Assembly (NCBI GenBank): GCA_023443045.1
Contig: JAEZWK010000033.1
Coordinates: 1-64,000, forward strand
DNA: 64,000 nt
From: Bacillota bacterium
Lineage (GTDB): Bacteria; Bacillota_A; Clostridia; Tissierellales; Peptoniphilaceae
Reading direction: 5' to 3'
The stretch's first letter is position 1. Each line of letters begins with the position of its first letter. Below, piece by piece: positions 45,301-54,184 of the stretch. The notes below the pieces were generated by a model. That model saw nothing but the letters and a program-made list of their open reading frames with translations, had not been told where the DNA came from and did no database searches. Both the position numbers and the translations under genes were made by a program.

Positions 45301-45804
45301 GAGGATATAGTAAATGAAATTGATCAGGATATGAAGAAAAAATTTCTATTATCATTTAAAATTATTAGAGAGACATTCAGGCAGACTTTTGAGTCTCTGT
45401 TTGAAGGTGGTAGTGCTGATATTGAACTAACAGGAAATAATGTATTAGAATCAGGAATAAATATATTAGCACAACCTCCTGGTAAAAATACAAAGCAATT
45501 ATCTCTTTTATCAGGTGGGGAAAAGACCTTAACTGCAATCGCTCTGTTATTTTCGTTCCTATCTTTAAACCCTAGTCCGTTTTGTATACTAGATGAAATT
45601 GATGCAGCTTTAGATGATATCAATATATCTAGATATTGTAATTATCTAAAAAAACTGAGTAAAAATAGTCAGTTTTTAATAATTACACATAGAAAACCAA
45701 CACTCGAAGTTGCAGACACAATCTATGGAATTACTTTAAAGAATAAAGGTATTTCAAGTGCTGTAAGTATAGATTTATCAAGTTTTGGAGGAGAAAATGT
45801 TTAA
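42313..45804 (+). CDS. smc: Chromosome segregation protein SMC
   Basis: 1163 residues. The N-terminal ATPase half has Walker A GPNGSGKS (31-38) and the Q-loop region FVGQGEIETIL. Two long coiled coils flank a hinge at about 500-640 (DFIGPVYENIKIKDNYTKAV; SGSITGGNKIS). The C-terminal half has signature LSGGEKTLTAIALLFS (from 1066) and Walker B CILDEIDAALDD (Asp1094, Glu1095). SMC with ScpAB loops and compacts the chromosome. The start is TTG, 42313, behind GGAGG. The rnc gene usually just upstream is absent. Confidence 0.97.
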   Translation: MKLKDLTLKGFKSFYNTTKFEFLPGITAIVGPNGSGKSNISDAIRWVLGETSIKSLRGNKMEDVISTGSDLVKPVGFAEVSITFSDCKFDNLPYTEINVSRRIYRDGESEFFINKNKVRLKDIRDLFLDTGVGRDGYSFVGQGEIETILSTKPEDLRIMFEEASGISKYKTRKEESLRKINKARDNLVRLNDINKEISLQYEALDIESKKAIELQDIVYKKKHLELSEMKYSFQKLNSDLEKNALIYNDLKEQIEILDEKLLKNQEYKNNLDIEVQELNLEKERLNNNFIEENKISSNIKTELAVINEKIKNIEIKKDSIKEQINLNSTQIEENLVKIDEINRNINSKNIELDENIDNSIVNNDKKISELEKEYSNLKENSWKLRLELKEIEIENAKIDENNFINKNLVKEFEYKINSAEQEIKKCEEENRILLNKKGNLEEKLEFQLNILNKLSISYDEITNNRDEIYEEIKELEKNISILNAKIESEENYLDNGNLLSRMNKVLKEKFGKDFIGPVYENIKIKDNYTKAVDIAFGTKQNYFLVKNSEIVKQIIEFINLKKLGRATFLPLDVFFNTHFNSEIKKRAAVLGYVSDFIETDAEYKNAIFSLIKDIVVVDNIDAAIINRKAINKTIVTLDGELLHFSGSITGGNKISKNISSIESKNNIKLLKSEKTEKESYINNKSKLYRSIEIEIENIKKEIEKTKINLDDLKLKNRENDSKIEFNNIKLESLKNNLKDLKGEIEKKSITTEKLDIDTKQKELLVIDNAIKEFEKYKLPKIEKLKDINVKLNNEVIEYEKINLDKKLLQEKLNITSEINKELEEKNKSLYNESNNIDVEIVKLKESKEIIFNNLSKYDSLERDFNIKHNKLIDNISELNLKLKNIESETNEFILEKNNLNNEYNINSIKQAKLEENIDNIKDIINNSYDIQYDEFLKLEPVKNQNNIKKELSQLNVRILELGNVNMKAPEEFDEIRKRKEFYDSQISDVENSIYDLEDIVNEIDQDMKKKFLLSFKIIRETFRQTFESLFEGGSADIELTGNNVLESGINILAQPPGKNTKQLSLLSGGEKTLTAIALLFSFLSLNPSPFCILDEIDAALDDINISRYCNYLKKLSKNSQFLIITHRKPTLEVADTIYGITLKNKGISSAVSIDLSSFGGENV

Positions 45805-46936
45805 TTGGTTCAAAAACAAAATAAATAAAATTACAAAAAATGAAGATGAAAACACTAACCTTTTGCAACCTGAAGAAAAAATCGAAAATTCATCAGATGA
45901 TCTAAACAAATATGAAGAAAGTAAAAATACTGAAGAAAAGAATGATGAAATAGTTAAAGCTGAAGAAATAATGGTTGAAGAAATTAGAGAAGCTCATTCT
46001 GAGATTGAAGAAGATAATAATTCAACTAGTATGTTTCAAAGATTTGTAGAAGGTTTATCAAAAACAAAGAAAAGCTTTTCATACAAAATAAACTCTATAT
46101 TTAAAGGTAATGAATTAAATGATGATTTTTATGATGAATTAGAAGAAATATTAATAACTGGTGATATTGGTACCAATTCAACGTATTGCATTATTGAGAG
46201 GTTTAAGGACGAAATAGTTAACAGAGATGTAAGAGATATTTCTAATGCAAAAAATGTTCTAAAAGAAGTAATAGAAGAAATTATGCAAGAAAATATTAAT
46301 GATAATACATTGATACTAGAGCCATCACCAGCAGTTCTTATGTTAGTTGGAGTTAATGGCGTTGGAAAGACAACTACAGCAGGAAAATTAGCATATCAAT
46401 TTAAACAAGAGGGAAAAAAAGTTTGCGTGATAGCCGCAGATACATTTAGAGCTGCTGCAATAGATCAGCTAAAAATATGGTGTGATAGAGCAGAAGTGCC
46501 TATTATATCTCAAAATGAAGGATCAGATCCAGCTGCTGTTGTTTTTGATGGATTAACATATGCTCAAAACAATAATGTTGATGTAACAATTATCGATACT
46601 GCAGGAAGATTACATAACAATGTAAATCTTATGAACGAATTAAATAAAGTCAAGAGGATAATTGATAAAAAAATGCCAGGTGCTACAATGGAAGTTATCT
46701 TAGCTCTTGATGCAACAACAGGACAAAATGCATTGCTACAAGTTGACCAATTTCTAAAAGCAACAAATGTAACAGGAATTGCACTTAACAAATTAGATGG
46801 AAGTGCCAAAGGTGGTGTAGTTATTTCAATTCAACACGATAAGAAAATTCCTATTAAAATAATTGGAGTTGGAGAAAAAATATATGATCTACAACCTTTT
46901 GACCCTAAACTATTTATAGAGCAACTTTTTTCATAA
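45797..46936 (+). CDS. ftsY: Signal recognition particle receptor FtsY
   Basis: 379 residues. An acidic N-terminal A domain (about 1-85, rich in Glu) precedes the four-helix N domain and the SRP GTPase G domain: GVNGVGKTTTAGKLA (G1), ADTFRAAAIDQL, DTAGRLHNN (G3), LNKLDGSAKGG (G4). It docks the Ffh-RNA-ribosome complex at the membrane. The ATG at 45797 follows GGAGGAG, and overlaps smc by 8 bases. The smc-ftsY pair is conserved. Confidence 0.96.
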   Translation: MFNWFKNKINKITKNEDENTNLLQPEEKIENSSDDLNKYEESKNTEEKNDEIVKAEEIMVEEIREAHSEIEEDNNSTSMFQRFVEGLSKTKKSFSYKINSIFKGNELNDDFYDELEEILITGDIGTNSTYCIIERFKDEIVNRDVRDISNAKNVLKEVIEEIMQENINDNTLILEPSPAVLMLVGVNGVGKTTTAGKLAYQFKQEGKKVCVIAADTFRAAAIDQLKIWCDRAEVPIISQNEGSDPAAVVFDGLTYAQNNNVDVTIIDTAGRLHNNVNLMNELNKVKRIIDKKMPGATMEVILALDATTGQNALLQVDQFLKATNVTGIALNKLDGSAKGGVVISIQHDKKIPIKIIGVGEKIYDLQPFDPKLFIEQLFS

Positions 46937-46942
46937 ATGCTA

Positions 46943-46971
46943 TTGACAGATAACTTGATTTAGTATATAAT
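46943..46971 (+). promoter_or_regulatory. Consensus promoter of the ylxM-ffh-rpsP operon
   Basis: Exact TTGACA at 46943-46948, a 17-base spacer and exact TATAAT at 46966-46971. The expected start is near 46978. It is the best sigmaA promoter in the window and lies inside a terminator-like inverted repeat. Confidence 0.9.
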
Positions 46972-46991
46972 TTACTAGTCAAGTTTTTTTA
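46952..46991 (+). terminator. Terminator-like hairpin of ftsY overlapping the ylxM promoter
   Basis: Outer stem AACTTGA at 46952-46958 with TCAAGTT at 46979-46985, inner stem TAGTA at 46961-46965 with TACTA at 46973-46977, apical loop holding the -10 box, then a run of seven T to 46990. Only transcripts arriving from ftsY contain the whole hairpin. Confidence 0.7.
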
Positions 46992-47006
46992 TTGACCGGA
47001 GGTAAA

Positions 47007-47348
47007 ATGAATCAACATATTGAATATGGACGTTTGTTTGAATTTTATAAGGATTTATTATCAGCTAGACAAGTTCAAGTAATGGAACATTATTTTATTA
47101 ATGATTTAACTATGCCGGAAATTTCTGAAGAACTTGGTATAAGTAAGCAAGCTGTTAGTTTGACCATTAATAAATCAATAGCTAAATTAGAAGAATTTGA
47201 TAAAAAACTTAAATATGCAGAATTATATGAAAAATATAATATTTTGATAGACAGATTAAGTGTTTTATATCAAAATGGTGAAACAAAAACTAAAAAAGAT
47301 ATTTTAGATGATATTTATGTATTATTGAGTGAATTCGAAAGAGTGTGA
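47007..47348 (+). CDS. ylxM: YlxM family SRP-associated putative DNA-binding protein
   Basis: 113 residues. A sigma-70 region-4-like helix-turn-helix: LSARQVQVMEHYFINDL then TMPEISEELGISKQAVS. YlxM has been shown in streptococci to interact with the SRP; a role as a regulator is assumed from the fold. The ATG at 47007 follows CGGAGG; an in-frame TTG at 46992 would put that site inside. ffh starts 4 bases after its stop. Confidence 0.92.
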   Translation: MNQHIEYGRLFEFYKDLLSARQVQVMEHYFINDLTMPEISEELGISKQAVSLTINKSIAKLEEFDKKLKYAELYEKYNILIDRLSVLYQNGETKTKKDILDDIYVLLSEFERV

Positions 47349-47352
47349 TTAA

Positions 47353-48684
47353 ATGTTTGAAAGTTTAAGCGAAAAGTTACAATCTACATTAGCTAAATTG
47401 ACAGGAAAAGGTAAATTATCTGAATCCGATGTAGATCTAGCAATGAAGGATGTAAAATTAGCACTATTAGAAGCTGATGTTAACTTCAAAGTAGTAAAAA
47501 ATTTTATAAAAATTGTTAAAGAGAGAGCTATTGGTAAAGAGGTTTTAGAAAGTCTTACACCAGCACAGCAAGTAATTAAGATTGTTAATGAAGAATTAAC
47601 TAAAATAATGGGTGAAAAAGAAGAAAAAATTGATTTTTCTAGGAAACCTACTATTATTATGATGTGTGGTCTACAAGGTGCAGGTAAAACAACCACAGCC
47701 GCAAAGTTAGCTAGGTTATTAAAATCCAGTAATCATAGACCATTATTAGTTGGTGTAGATATTTATAGACCCGCTGCGATCAAGCAACTTCAAGTGGTAG
47801 GCGAAAGTGTCGGAGTTCCTGTTTTTGAAAGGGGAAATAACAATCCTACTGAAACTGTAAAAGAATCTATTGATTATGCAAAAAGAGAAAATTTGGATGT
47901 TGTTATAGTTGATACAGCTGGTAGACTTCATATTGACACTGAATTAATGGATGAGTTAAAATCCATCAAAGATTCTGTTAATGTATCTGAGATATTATTA
48001 GTTCTTGATGCCATGACTGGACAGGATGCTTTGCAGGTAGGAAAAACATTTAACGAAGAGCTAAATCTTACTGGTGTAATACTTACAAAAATGGATGGAG
48101 ACGCTAGAGGTGGAGCTGCATTAAGTATTCGAAGTGTATTAGAAGTTCCTATAAAGTTTATTGCTACAGGAGAAAAGCTAGATAAACTAGAATCTTTTAA
48201 ACCTGATAGACTTGCTAGTAGAATATTAGGAATGGGTGATATTCTTACACTTATAGAAAAGGCTCAGCTTGCATATGATGAAAAAGCTGCTAAGGAAATG
48301 CAGCAAAAAATGAGGGAGTTAAGTTTTACTTTTGACGATTTCTTAGATCAAATGCAACAACTTAAAAAAATGGGTCCTTTAAGTGATTTACTTTCAATGA
48401 TTCCTGGGATGGGCGGTAAAGCATTAAAAAATGTTAATATAGATGAAAAACAGATGCTAAGAGTAGAAGCCATGATTCAGAGCATGAATAAAGAAGAAAG
48501 ATCAAATCCTGATATTATTAATCAATCTAGAAAAGAAAGAATTGCAAAGGGTTCAGGTACAAACGTAAATGATGTAAGTAAATTGATAAAGCAATTTAAA
48601 GATACGAAAAAAATGATGAAACAGTTTAATTCTCTTACTAAAAATAAAAAATTTGGTAAATCGGGCTTTCCGTTTTTTAAATAA
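47353..48684 (+). CDS. ffh: Signal recognition particle protein Ffh (SRP54)
   Basis: 443 residues. N domain (1-90), G domain with GLQGAGKTTTAAKLA (G1), DTAGRLHID (G3) and TKMDGDARGG (G4), then the Met-rich M domain from about 300 (MQQKMRELSFTFDDFLDQM and MIPGMGGKA). It binds signal sequences and 4.5S/6S SRP RNA and meets FtsY, encoded just upstream. The SRP RNA gene is not in the window as far as I can see. Confidence 0.97.
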   Translation: MFESLSEKLQSTLAKLTGKGKLSESDVDLAMKDVKLALLEADVNFKVVKNFIKIVKERAIGKEVLESLTPAQQVIKIVNEELTKIMGEKEEKIDFSRKPTIIMMCGLQGAGKTTTAAKLARLLKSSNHRPLLVGVDIYRPAAIKQLQVVGESVGVPVFERGNNNPTETVKESIDYAKRENLDVVIVDTAGRLHIDTELMDELKSIKDSVNVSEILLVLDAMTGQDALQVGKTFNEELNLTGVILTKMDGDARGGAALSIRSVLEVPIKFIATGEKLDKLESFKPDRLASRILGMGDILTLIEKAQLAYDEKAAKEMQQKMRELSFTFDDFLDQMQQLKKMGPLSDLLSMIPGMGGKALKNVNIDEKQMLRVEAMIQSMNKEERSNPDIINQSRKERIAKGSGTNVNDVSKLIKQFKDTKKMMKQFNSLTKNKKFGKSGFPFFK

Positions 48685-48696
48685 GGAGGTGAAAAA

Positions 48697-48969
48697 ATGG
48701 CAGTAAAAATTCGTTTAAGAAGAATGGGTTCAAAGAAAAACCCATACTATAGAGTAATAGTTGCAGATTCTAGATCACCTAGAAATGGTAGATTTATTGA
48801 AGAAATTGGTTTTTATAACCCAATTAGCAATCCAAAAAATTGTAAAATTGACTCAGAAAGAGCTCAATACTGGATATCACAAGGTGCTAAACCTACTGAT
48901 ACTGTAAGCTATTTATTTAAAACCTATAATATAATTGAACTACAAAAAAAATCTTCAGATGATAAGTAG
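48697..48969 (+). CDS. rpsP: 30S ribosomal protein S16
   Basis: 90 residues. [19 protein letters not shown] and [20 protein letters not shown] are the classic S16 sequence. The ATG follows AAGGAGGTG. It lies between ffh and khpA as in most Bacillota. Confidence 0.98.
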   Translation: MAVKIRLRRMGSKKNPYYRVIVADSRSPRNGRFIEEIGFYNPISNPKNCKIDSERAQYWISQGAKPTDTVSYLFKTYNIIELQKKSSDDK

Positions 48970-48977
48970 GTGAGATT

Positions 48978-49208
48978 ATGAAAGAACTATTAGAACATAT
49001 TATAAAAAATATTGTTTTAAACAATGATTCAGTTCAAATTATTCCTGAGGAATCTGATGATAAAATTATTTTTAGAATTAAATTAGATCCTAGTGAAATT
49101 GGTAAGGTCATAGGAAAAAAAGGAAAGGTTGCAAATTCACTTAAAACTATTCTTAGAGCCTCAAATTTTAATAATAGAAAAAATATTATTTTGGAGTTTG
49201 ATGAATAA
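48978..49208 (+). CDS. khpA: KH-domain RNA-binding protein KhpA
   Basis: 76 residues, a single type II KH domain with the GKVIGKKGKVANSLKTIL loop. KhpA pairs with KhpB/EloR and affects cell elongation and RNA binding in streptococci. The ATG follows AGGTGAG. Its TAA directly abuts the TTG start of rimM. Confidence 0.94.
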   Translation: MKELLEHIIKNIVLNNDSVQIIPEESDDKIIFRIKLDPSEIGKVIGKKGKVANSLKTILRASNFNNRKNIILEFDE

Positions 49209-49718
49209 TTGAGGGATTTATATAATATTGGTAAAATTACAGGAACCTTTGGATTGAAAGGCTATTTAAAAATAATTGAAAATTCTGATTTGAACGTAGA
49301 TTGGAATAAAGTTAAAGAAATTTATATTTTTGGAATTAATGATAAATTTGTTGTAGAAAATATAAATACTTCAAAAAACACATTGAAGATTAAAGTCAAA
49401 GAAATAGATGATATTCAAGCAGCTGAACAGCTTGTGGGTAGAACAATTTATGTTGAAGAGATTCCTGAAATTCCATTAGATAAGAATGAATTTCTGATTA
49501 AGGATTTAATAGGTTGTGATGTTGAGTTTGATACAATTTATATTGGAAAAGTTAAAGACGTAAATTTTCAACCTAAGTCAGAAATTTTAATTGTTGTAAA
49601 TTCAAATGAAGAAGAAGCAATGATACCCTTTATTAAAGAATATATAGATTATGTAGATATTTTAAATAAAAAAATCTATCTTAAAAACATAATTTCTGGA
49701 CTGATACCATGGTTATAA
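49209..49718 (+). CDS. rimM: Ribosome maturation factor RimM
   Basis: 169 residues. N-terminal RimM domain with IGKITGTFGLKGYLKI, C-terminal PRC barrel with LIGCDVEFD and MIPFIKEYIDYVDI. It assists S19 assembly in the 30S head. The start is TTG, directly after the khpA stop, with GGAG about 12 bases earlier in khpA. It overlaps trmD by 10 bases. Confidence 0.94.
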   Translation: MRDLYNIGKITGTFGLKGYLKIIENSDLNVDWNKVKEIYIFGINDKFVVENINTSKNTLKIKVKEIDDIQAAEQLVGRTIYVEEIPEIPLDKNEFLIKDLIGCDVEFDTIYIGKVKDVNFQPKSEILIVVNSNEEEAMIPFIKEYIDYVDILNKKIYLKNIISGLIPWL

Positions 49719-50449
49719 ATTGTTTAACTACTTTTCCAGAATTCATGGAATCTATAAAGAATTTTTCAATAGTAAAAAATGCTATTTCAAAGAAAAAGCT
49801 CTCAGTTAACGTAATAAATATTCGAGATTTTTCTAATCACAATAATAGAAATACAGATGATTATCCTTTTGGCGGAGGAGAAGGTTTATTGATGACAATA
49901 CAACCGATTCATGATGCGTTAAATTCTATTAAAGAAAAAGGCGATGTTATTTTTCTTTCACCTAGAGGAAAAAAAATTGATCAAAATATTTTAAATGAGT
50001 TATCAAATAAAAAAAGTATAATTCTCTTGTGTGGTCATTATGAGGGAGTAGATTATAGAGTGATTGATAATTATGTGGATTATGAATTGTCATTAGGAGA
50101 TTTTGTTTTAACTGGTGGTGAAATCCCAGCAATGGTTTTGATAGATGGAATTTCGAGATTGTTGCCAGATGTTTTAGGTAATAAAAATTCATACCAAAAT
50201 GAATCATTTTATAATGGATTATTAGAATATCCTCAATATACTAGACCTAGAGATTTTAATGGGTTAACTGTTCCAGATATATTATTATCAGGTGATCATA
50301 AAAAAATTGAAGAATATAATTTGAAACAATCAATTTTAAATACTTACAAATATAGACCCGATTTAATTGAAAAGATCTTAAAAGAAGATTTTGTTGATAA
50401 ACGAGTAAAAGAATTAATTTTAAATTTAGGAAAGGAGGACTCCAAATGA
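49709..50449 (+). CDS. trmD: tRNA (guanine(37)-N(1))-methyltransferase
   Basis: 246 residues, a SPOUT knot methyltransferase. [28 protein letters not shown], and [18 protein letters not shown] form the SAM-binding trefoil knot. It makes m1G37 in tRNAs to hold the reading frame. The ATG lies within rimM. rplS starts in the stop codon of trmD (ATGA). Confidence 0.97.
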   Translation: MVINCLTTFPEFMESIKNFSIVKNAISKKKLSVNVINIRDFSNHNNRNTDDYPFGGGEGLLMTIQPIHDALNSIKEKGDVIFLSPRGKKIDQNILNELSNKKSIILLCGHYEGVDYRVIDNYVDYELSLGDFVLTGGEIPAMVLIDGISRLLPDVLGNKNSYQNESFYNGLLEYPQYTRPRDFNGLTVPDILLSGDHKKIEEYNLKQSILNTYKYRPDLIEKILKEDFVDKRVKELILNLGKEDSK

Positions 50450-50790
50450 ATTTAATTGATGCTATCAATCAAGAACAATTAAGAAATGATATTCCAGATT
50501 TCAAAATCGGAGATACTGTTCAAGTTCACTATAAAGTTGTTGAGGGTACAAGAGAAAGAATTCAGGTTTACGAAGGTACTGTTATTAAAAGACAAAATGG
50601 TCAAAACAGTGAAACATTTACAGTTAGAAGATTATCATATGGTGTAGGTGTTGAAAGAACTTTCTTGATCAACTCTCCAAGAATTGAAAAAATTGTTGTT
50701 ACCAGAAGAGGTAAGGTTAGAAGATCTAAATTATATTACCTAAGAAAATTACAAGGTAAAGCTGCTAAAATTAAAGAATTAAAAAATTAA
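50446..50790 (+). CDS. rplS: 50S ribosomal protein L19
   Basis: 114 residues. [49 protein letters not shown] and [12 protein letters not shown] are the L19 signature. AAAGGAGG precedes the ATG inside the end of trmD. It is the last gene of the ylxM operon and is followed by a terminator. Confidence 0.98.
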   Translation: MNLIDAINQEQLRNDIPDFKIGDTVQVHYKVVEGTRERIQVYEGTVIKRQNGQNSETFTVRRLSYGVGVERTFLINSPRIEKIVVTRRGKVRRSKLYYLRKLQGKAAKIKELKN

Positions 50791-50816
50791 GAGTAACTAA
50801 TTGGTTGCTCTTTTTT
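50789..50816 (+). terminator. Terminator of the ylxM-rplS operon
   Basis: Stem AGAGTAAC at 50790-50797 with GTTGCTCT at 50804-50811 (one G-U pair), loop TAATTG, then T to 50816. Confidence 0.85.
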
Positions 50817-50822
50817 ATATTG

Positions 50823-50851
50823 TTTACATAACTATTAATATTTAGTATAAT
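50823..50851 (+). promoter_or_regulatory. Promoter of the rbgA-to-topA operon
   Basis: TTTACA at 50823-50828, a 17-base spacer and TATAAT at 50846-50851, about 27 bases before the ATG at 50878. Confidence 0.7.
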
Positions 50852-50877
50852 AAAAAAAATACACTTTAGGAGGAAAA

Positions 50878-51720
50878 ATGAGCTGGTATCCTGGACATAT
50901 GGAAAAAGCAATAGTAAAACTAAAAGAAAATATAAAACTGGTTGATGCTGTTATTGAGGTTGTAGATGCTAGAATTCCATATTCAACCAAAAATCCATAT
51001 ATTGCTGAATTGGCTAAAAACAAATATCATATTATACTATTTTCTAAGACTGATCTAGCAGATAGTAGTAAGATAAAAAAATGGAAGGATTTCTTTTCTG
51101 AAAATAATGAATATACAGTTTTTTATAGTTCAAAAAATAAAGGCTCAATAAATAATCTATACAAAATTCTTTCTGACATTAAACAAGATATTTTACAAAA
51201 AAAAGAAAGACTTTTTAATTATGATTTAAAAATTATGATAGTTGGTTTACCAAATGTTGGAAAATCCACATTAATAAATTTTTTGAAAGGAAAAAAATCC
51301 ACAAAAGTTGGCAATTTACCTGGAGTTACAAAATCACTTCAATGGGTTAAACTTGCAGATGGAACCTTACTTTTAGATACTCCCGGTATCCTAAATAGAA
51401 GTAAAAAAGATAAGGTTCTATGGAATAATCTAGTTTTTTTTAATTCTTCAGAATCAGAAGAAGATATTAGTGACATTGCTTACAAATTAATTGAAAATTT
51501 AAAGATTTTATATCCGAATTTATTGGAAGATAGATACCAAATTAATGCTAACGAAGAAACCTTGGAGATCATGAATATTATAGGAAGAAAAAGAGGTATG
51601 CTACTAAAAGGTGCCGAGATTGACTATGATAGAGTATCTAGGATGATTGTTGATGAATTTAGGAATGGTATTATTGGAAATGTAACTTTTGAGGTACCCG
51701 ATGACTTGGTTGGAAGATAA
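50878..51720 (+). CDS. rbgA: Ribosome biogenesis GTPase YlqF (RbgA)
   Basis: 280 residues, a circularly permuted GTPase: G4 SKTDLAD comes before G1 GLPNVGKSTLIN, then DTPGI (G3). The opening MSWYPGHMEKAI is diagnostic. It is required for late 50S assembly. A C-terminal ANTAR-like helical domain ends at about 275. The last 20 bases overlap rnhB. Confidence 0.96.
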   Translation: MSWYPGHMEKAIVKLKENIKLVDAVIEVVDARIPYSTKNPYIAELAKNKYHIILFSKTDLADSSKIKKWKDFFSENNEYTVFYSSKNKGSINNLYKILSDIKQDILQKKERLFNYDLKIMIVGLPNVGKSTLINFLKGKKSTKVGNLPGVTKSLQWVKLADGTLLLDTPGILNRSKKDKVLWNNLVFFNSSESEEDISDIAYKLIENLKILYPNLLEDRYQINANEETLEIMNIIGRKRGMLLKGAEIDYDRVSRMIVDEFRNGIIGNVTFEVPDDLVGR

Positions 51721-52297
51721 TTTGGTCTACAAATATATAGCAGGAATTGATGAAGTTGGTAGAGGTCCTATATTTGGACCGGTAATTGCCTGCTCTATTA
51801 TAATGCCCCAAAATAAATATATAGATGGTATAAATGATTCAAAAAAACTTTCTGAAAAGAAAAGATTACTCTTAAATGACCAAATATGGAAGGAAGCAAT
51901 TGCTATTGGTATTGGAGTTACGAGTAGCAAAGAAATAGATGAAGTAAATATTAAAAATGCTTCTAAAATGGCAATGGTGAGAGCTTATAATAATATGATT
52001 CTTTTTAAACGACCAGATTTAGTAATTGTAGATTTTGAAAATCCAAAAATAGATAATTTTGTTTTATCTGTAAAAAAAGGAGATGAAATATCATACAATG
52101 TTGCATGCGCTTCTATAGTTGCTAAAGTGTATCGAGATAATTTATGTAGTATTTGGGACTATTACTATCCTAATTATGATATCAAAAAAAATAAAGGTTA
52201 TGGCACTAAGAGTCATATTAGTTACCTATTTAAATATGGAGAATCAGATTTACATAGAAAAACATTTTTAAGGAAGATTTATGAAAGAACAAAATAA
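51701..52297 (+). CDS. rnhB: Ribonuclease HII
   Basis: 198 residues. GIDEVGRGPIFGPVIACS holds the Asp-Glu pair, DSKKLSEKKR follows, then the third Asp in PDLVIVDFE and the NVACASIVAKVYRD segment. It cuts RNA in RNA-DNA hybrids and at single ribonucleotides. The ATG at 51701 follows GAGG inside the rbgA end; a TTG at 51689 lacks a site. Confidence 0.95.
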   Translation: MTWLEDNLVYKYIAGIDEVGRGPIFGPVIACSIIMPQNKYIDGINDSKKLSEKKRLLLNDQIWKEAIAIGIGVTSSKEIDEVNIKNASKMAMVRAYNNMILFKRPDLVIVDFENPKIDNFVLSVKKGDEISYNVACASIVAKVYRDNLCSIWDYYYPNYDIKKNKGYGTKSHISYLFKYGESDLHRKTFLRKIYERTK

Positions 52298-52646
52298 AAT
52301 TACAGGAAATTTTGGGGAAAATCTTGCAAGGGATTTTCTAAAAAGTAAAAAATATACAATTTTAGAGACGAACTATAAGAATAAATTTGGAGAAATTGAT
52401 ATTATAGCTCTTCAAAATGAAACCCTGGTTTTTGTTGAAGTGAAAACAAGGCAAAATAGAGAATTTGGCAATCCTCAAGAAGCCGTTGATACGATTAAGC
52501 AAGATAAAATATTTCAGGTAAGTCAGGTTTATCTATATGAAAAAAAGATTGAAAATCTGAATTATAGATATGATATTATAGAAATAATTTTCAGTGAAAA
52601 ATTAATTCATCACATAATAAATGCTTTTACAATAGAGGAGTTTTAG
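52281..52646 (+). CDS. yraN: YraN family protein (UPF0102, endonuclease-like fold)
   Basis: 121 residues. GENLARDFLKSKKYTILE, NKFGEIDIIA and LVFVEVKTRQNREFGNPQEA form the restriction-endonuclease-like core (Asp ... Glu-x-Lys). The activity is unproven in most bacteria. It overlaps rnhB by 17 bases behind AAGGAAG. Its place between rnhB and comM is standard. Confidence 0.93.
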   Translation: MKEQNKITGNFGENLARDFLKSKKYTILETNYKNKFGEIDIIALQNETLVFVEVKTRQNREFGNPQEAVDTIKQDKIFQVSQVYLYEKKIENLNYRYDIIEIIFSEKLIHHIINAFTIEEF

Positions 52647-52654
52647 GAGGTAAT

Positions 52655-54178
52655 ATGTATTCTAAAATCAAAAGTGCTGTTTTAAATGGGTTAATTGGTA
52701 ATAAAATAGATGTTGAATGCGATTTAAGCAAAGGTCAAATTTTATTTAATATAGTTGGTTTGCCTGATGCATCAATAAGAGAGTCAAAAGAAAGAGTTAG
52801 AACAGCTATTAAAAATTCTAATTTATCTTTTCCTATGAATAGAATTACAATTAATCTTGCTCCAGCAAATATAAAAAAAGAAGGTTCTCACACTGATCTA
52901 GCTATTGCAATTAGTATTCTTGAAGCTTGTGGAGATGTTAAAAATAATGATATAGAGGACTATATTTTTTTAGGAGAGCTTTCTTTAGATGGTTCTATAA
53001 ATTATATTAATGGTGCACTACCAATGGTTTTATCAATGTATGATATGGGATATAAAAAATTTATAGTGCCATATGATAACAAAGATGAATGTGCAATACT
53101 AAATGATATAAATGTTATTCCTGTTAAAAATTTAATTCAAGTGGTTGATTTTTTGAATGGGAATGAAACTATTTCTCCCTATTTTTCTGAAATAAGTCAA
53201 GCCAATTACCAGTGTTATGATGTTGATTTTTCAGATATAAAAGGCCAGTATGCATTAAAAAGAGCTCTAGAAATTTCTGCTGCAGGAAATCATAATATAC
53301 TAATTATAGGTCCTCCTGGAGCTGGTAAAACTATGGCAGCAAGGAGATTACCTACAATATTACCCGATTTAACACTTGAAGAAAGCATAGAAATAACAAA
53401 AATTTATTCAATTTCTGGCTTAACTAAGGAAAAGGGATTAATTAAAACTAGACCATTTAGAAGCCCTCATCATACTTCTAGCATGGTGTCATTAATAGGT
53501 GGTGGTTCATATCCTAAACCAGGTGAGGTAAGCTTATCCCATAATGGTGTTTTGTTTTTAGATGAGTTACCAGAATTTCAGAGACAGACATTGGAAGTCC
53601 TTAGACAACCGATAGAAGATGGTGTGGTTAGTATAAGTAGAATCAATTCACAGGTAGAATATCCCGCAAACTTTTTATTTATTGCAAGTATGAATCCTTG
53701 TCCTTGTGGTTATTATGGAGATCCAACTCATGAATGTACATGCACAGCTTCCCAAATAGATCGATATCTTTCAAAAATATCTAATCCCTTATTGGATAGA
53801 ATTGATATTCATATTGAAGTTTCTGCAGTTAAATATGATGATCTAAAAAGTGATGAAACAAGTGAATCATCTGATATTATAAGACAAAGAGTAAATGCAG
53901 CTAGAAAAATGCAAATTGATCGCTACAAAGAATATGGGATAACTAACAATTCACAATTATCTGCATCTCAAATCAAAAAATTTATACACCTCGATTCTCA
54001 ATCTAAAAATATTTTAGATATTGCATATAATAAGTATAATTTTTCAGCTAGAGCCTATAATAAAATTTTAAAATTAAGCAGAACTATAGCAGATTTGGAT
54101 AATAAAGTAGAGATTGAAAGTAAACATTTATTGGAAGCACTACGCTATAGATCTTTTGATAGCAAGTATTTTAAGTAG
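52655..54178 (+). CDS. comM: ComM/YifB family Mg-chelatase-like AAA+ ATPase
   Basis: 507 residues. The N-terminal Lon-S5-like domain (about 1-170) precedes the AAA+ core: IIGPPGAGKTMAARRLP (Walker A), LFLDELPEF (Walker B), then NPCPCGYYGDPTHECTC with a small cysteine cluster. In Vibrio/Legionella ComM is a branch-migration helicase for natural transformation. With dprA next door, a role in processing incoming DNA is reasonable, but the rest of the competence set is not in the window. Confidence 0.95.
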   Translation: MYSKIKSAVLNGLIGNKIDVECDLSKGQILFNIVGLPDASIRESKERVRTAIKNSNLSFPMNRITINLAPANIKKEGSHTDLAIAISILEACGDVKNNDIEDYIFLGELSLDGSINYINGALPMVLSMYDMGYKKFIVPYDNKDECAILNDINVIPVKNLIQVVDFLNGNETISPYFSEISQANYQCYDVDFSDIKGQYALKRALEISAAGNHNILIIGPPGAGKTMAARRLPTILPDLTLEESIEITKIYSISGLTKEKGLIKTRPFRSPHHTSSMVSLIGGGSYPKPGEVSLSHNGVLFLDELPEFQRQTLEVLRQPIEDGVVSISRINSQVEYPANFLFIASMNPCPCGYYGDPTHECTCTASQIDRYLSKISNPLLDRIDIHIEVSAVKYDDLKSDETSESSDIIRQRVNAARKMQIDRYKEYGITNNSQLSASQIKKFIHLDSQSKNILDIAYNKYNFSARAYNKILKLSRTIADLDNKVEIESKHLLEALRYRSFDSKYFK

Positions 54179-54184
54179 GTTATT

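Noticed and set aside
46564..46809. Antisense frame inside ftsY
   Set aside because: Shadow of the conserved GTPase codons, with no start signals.
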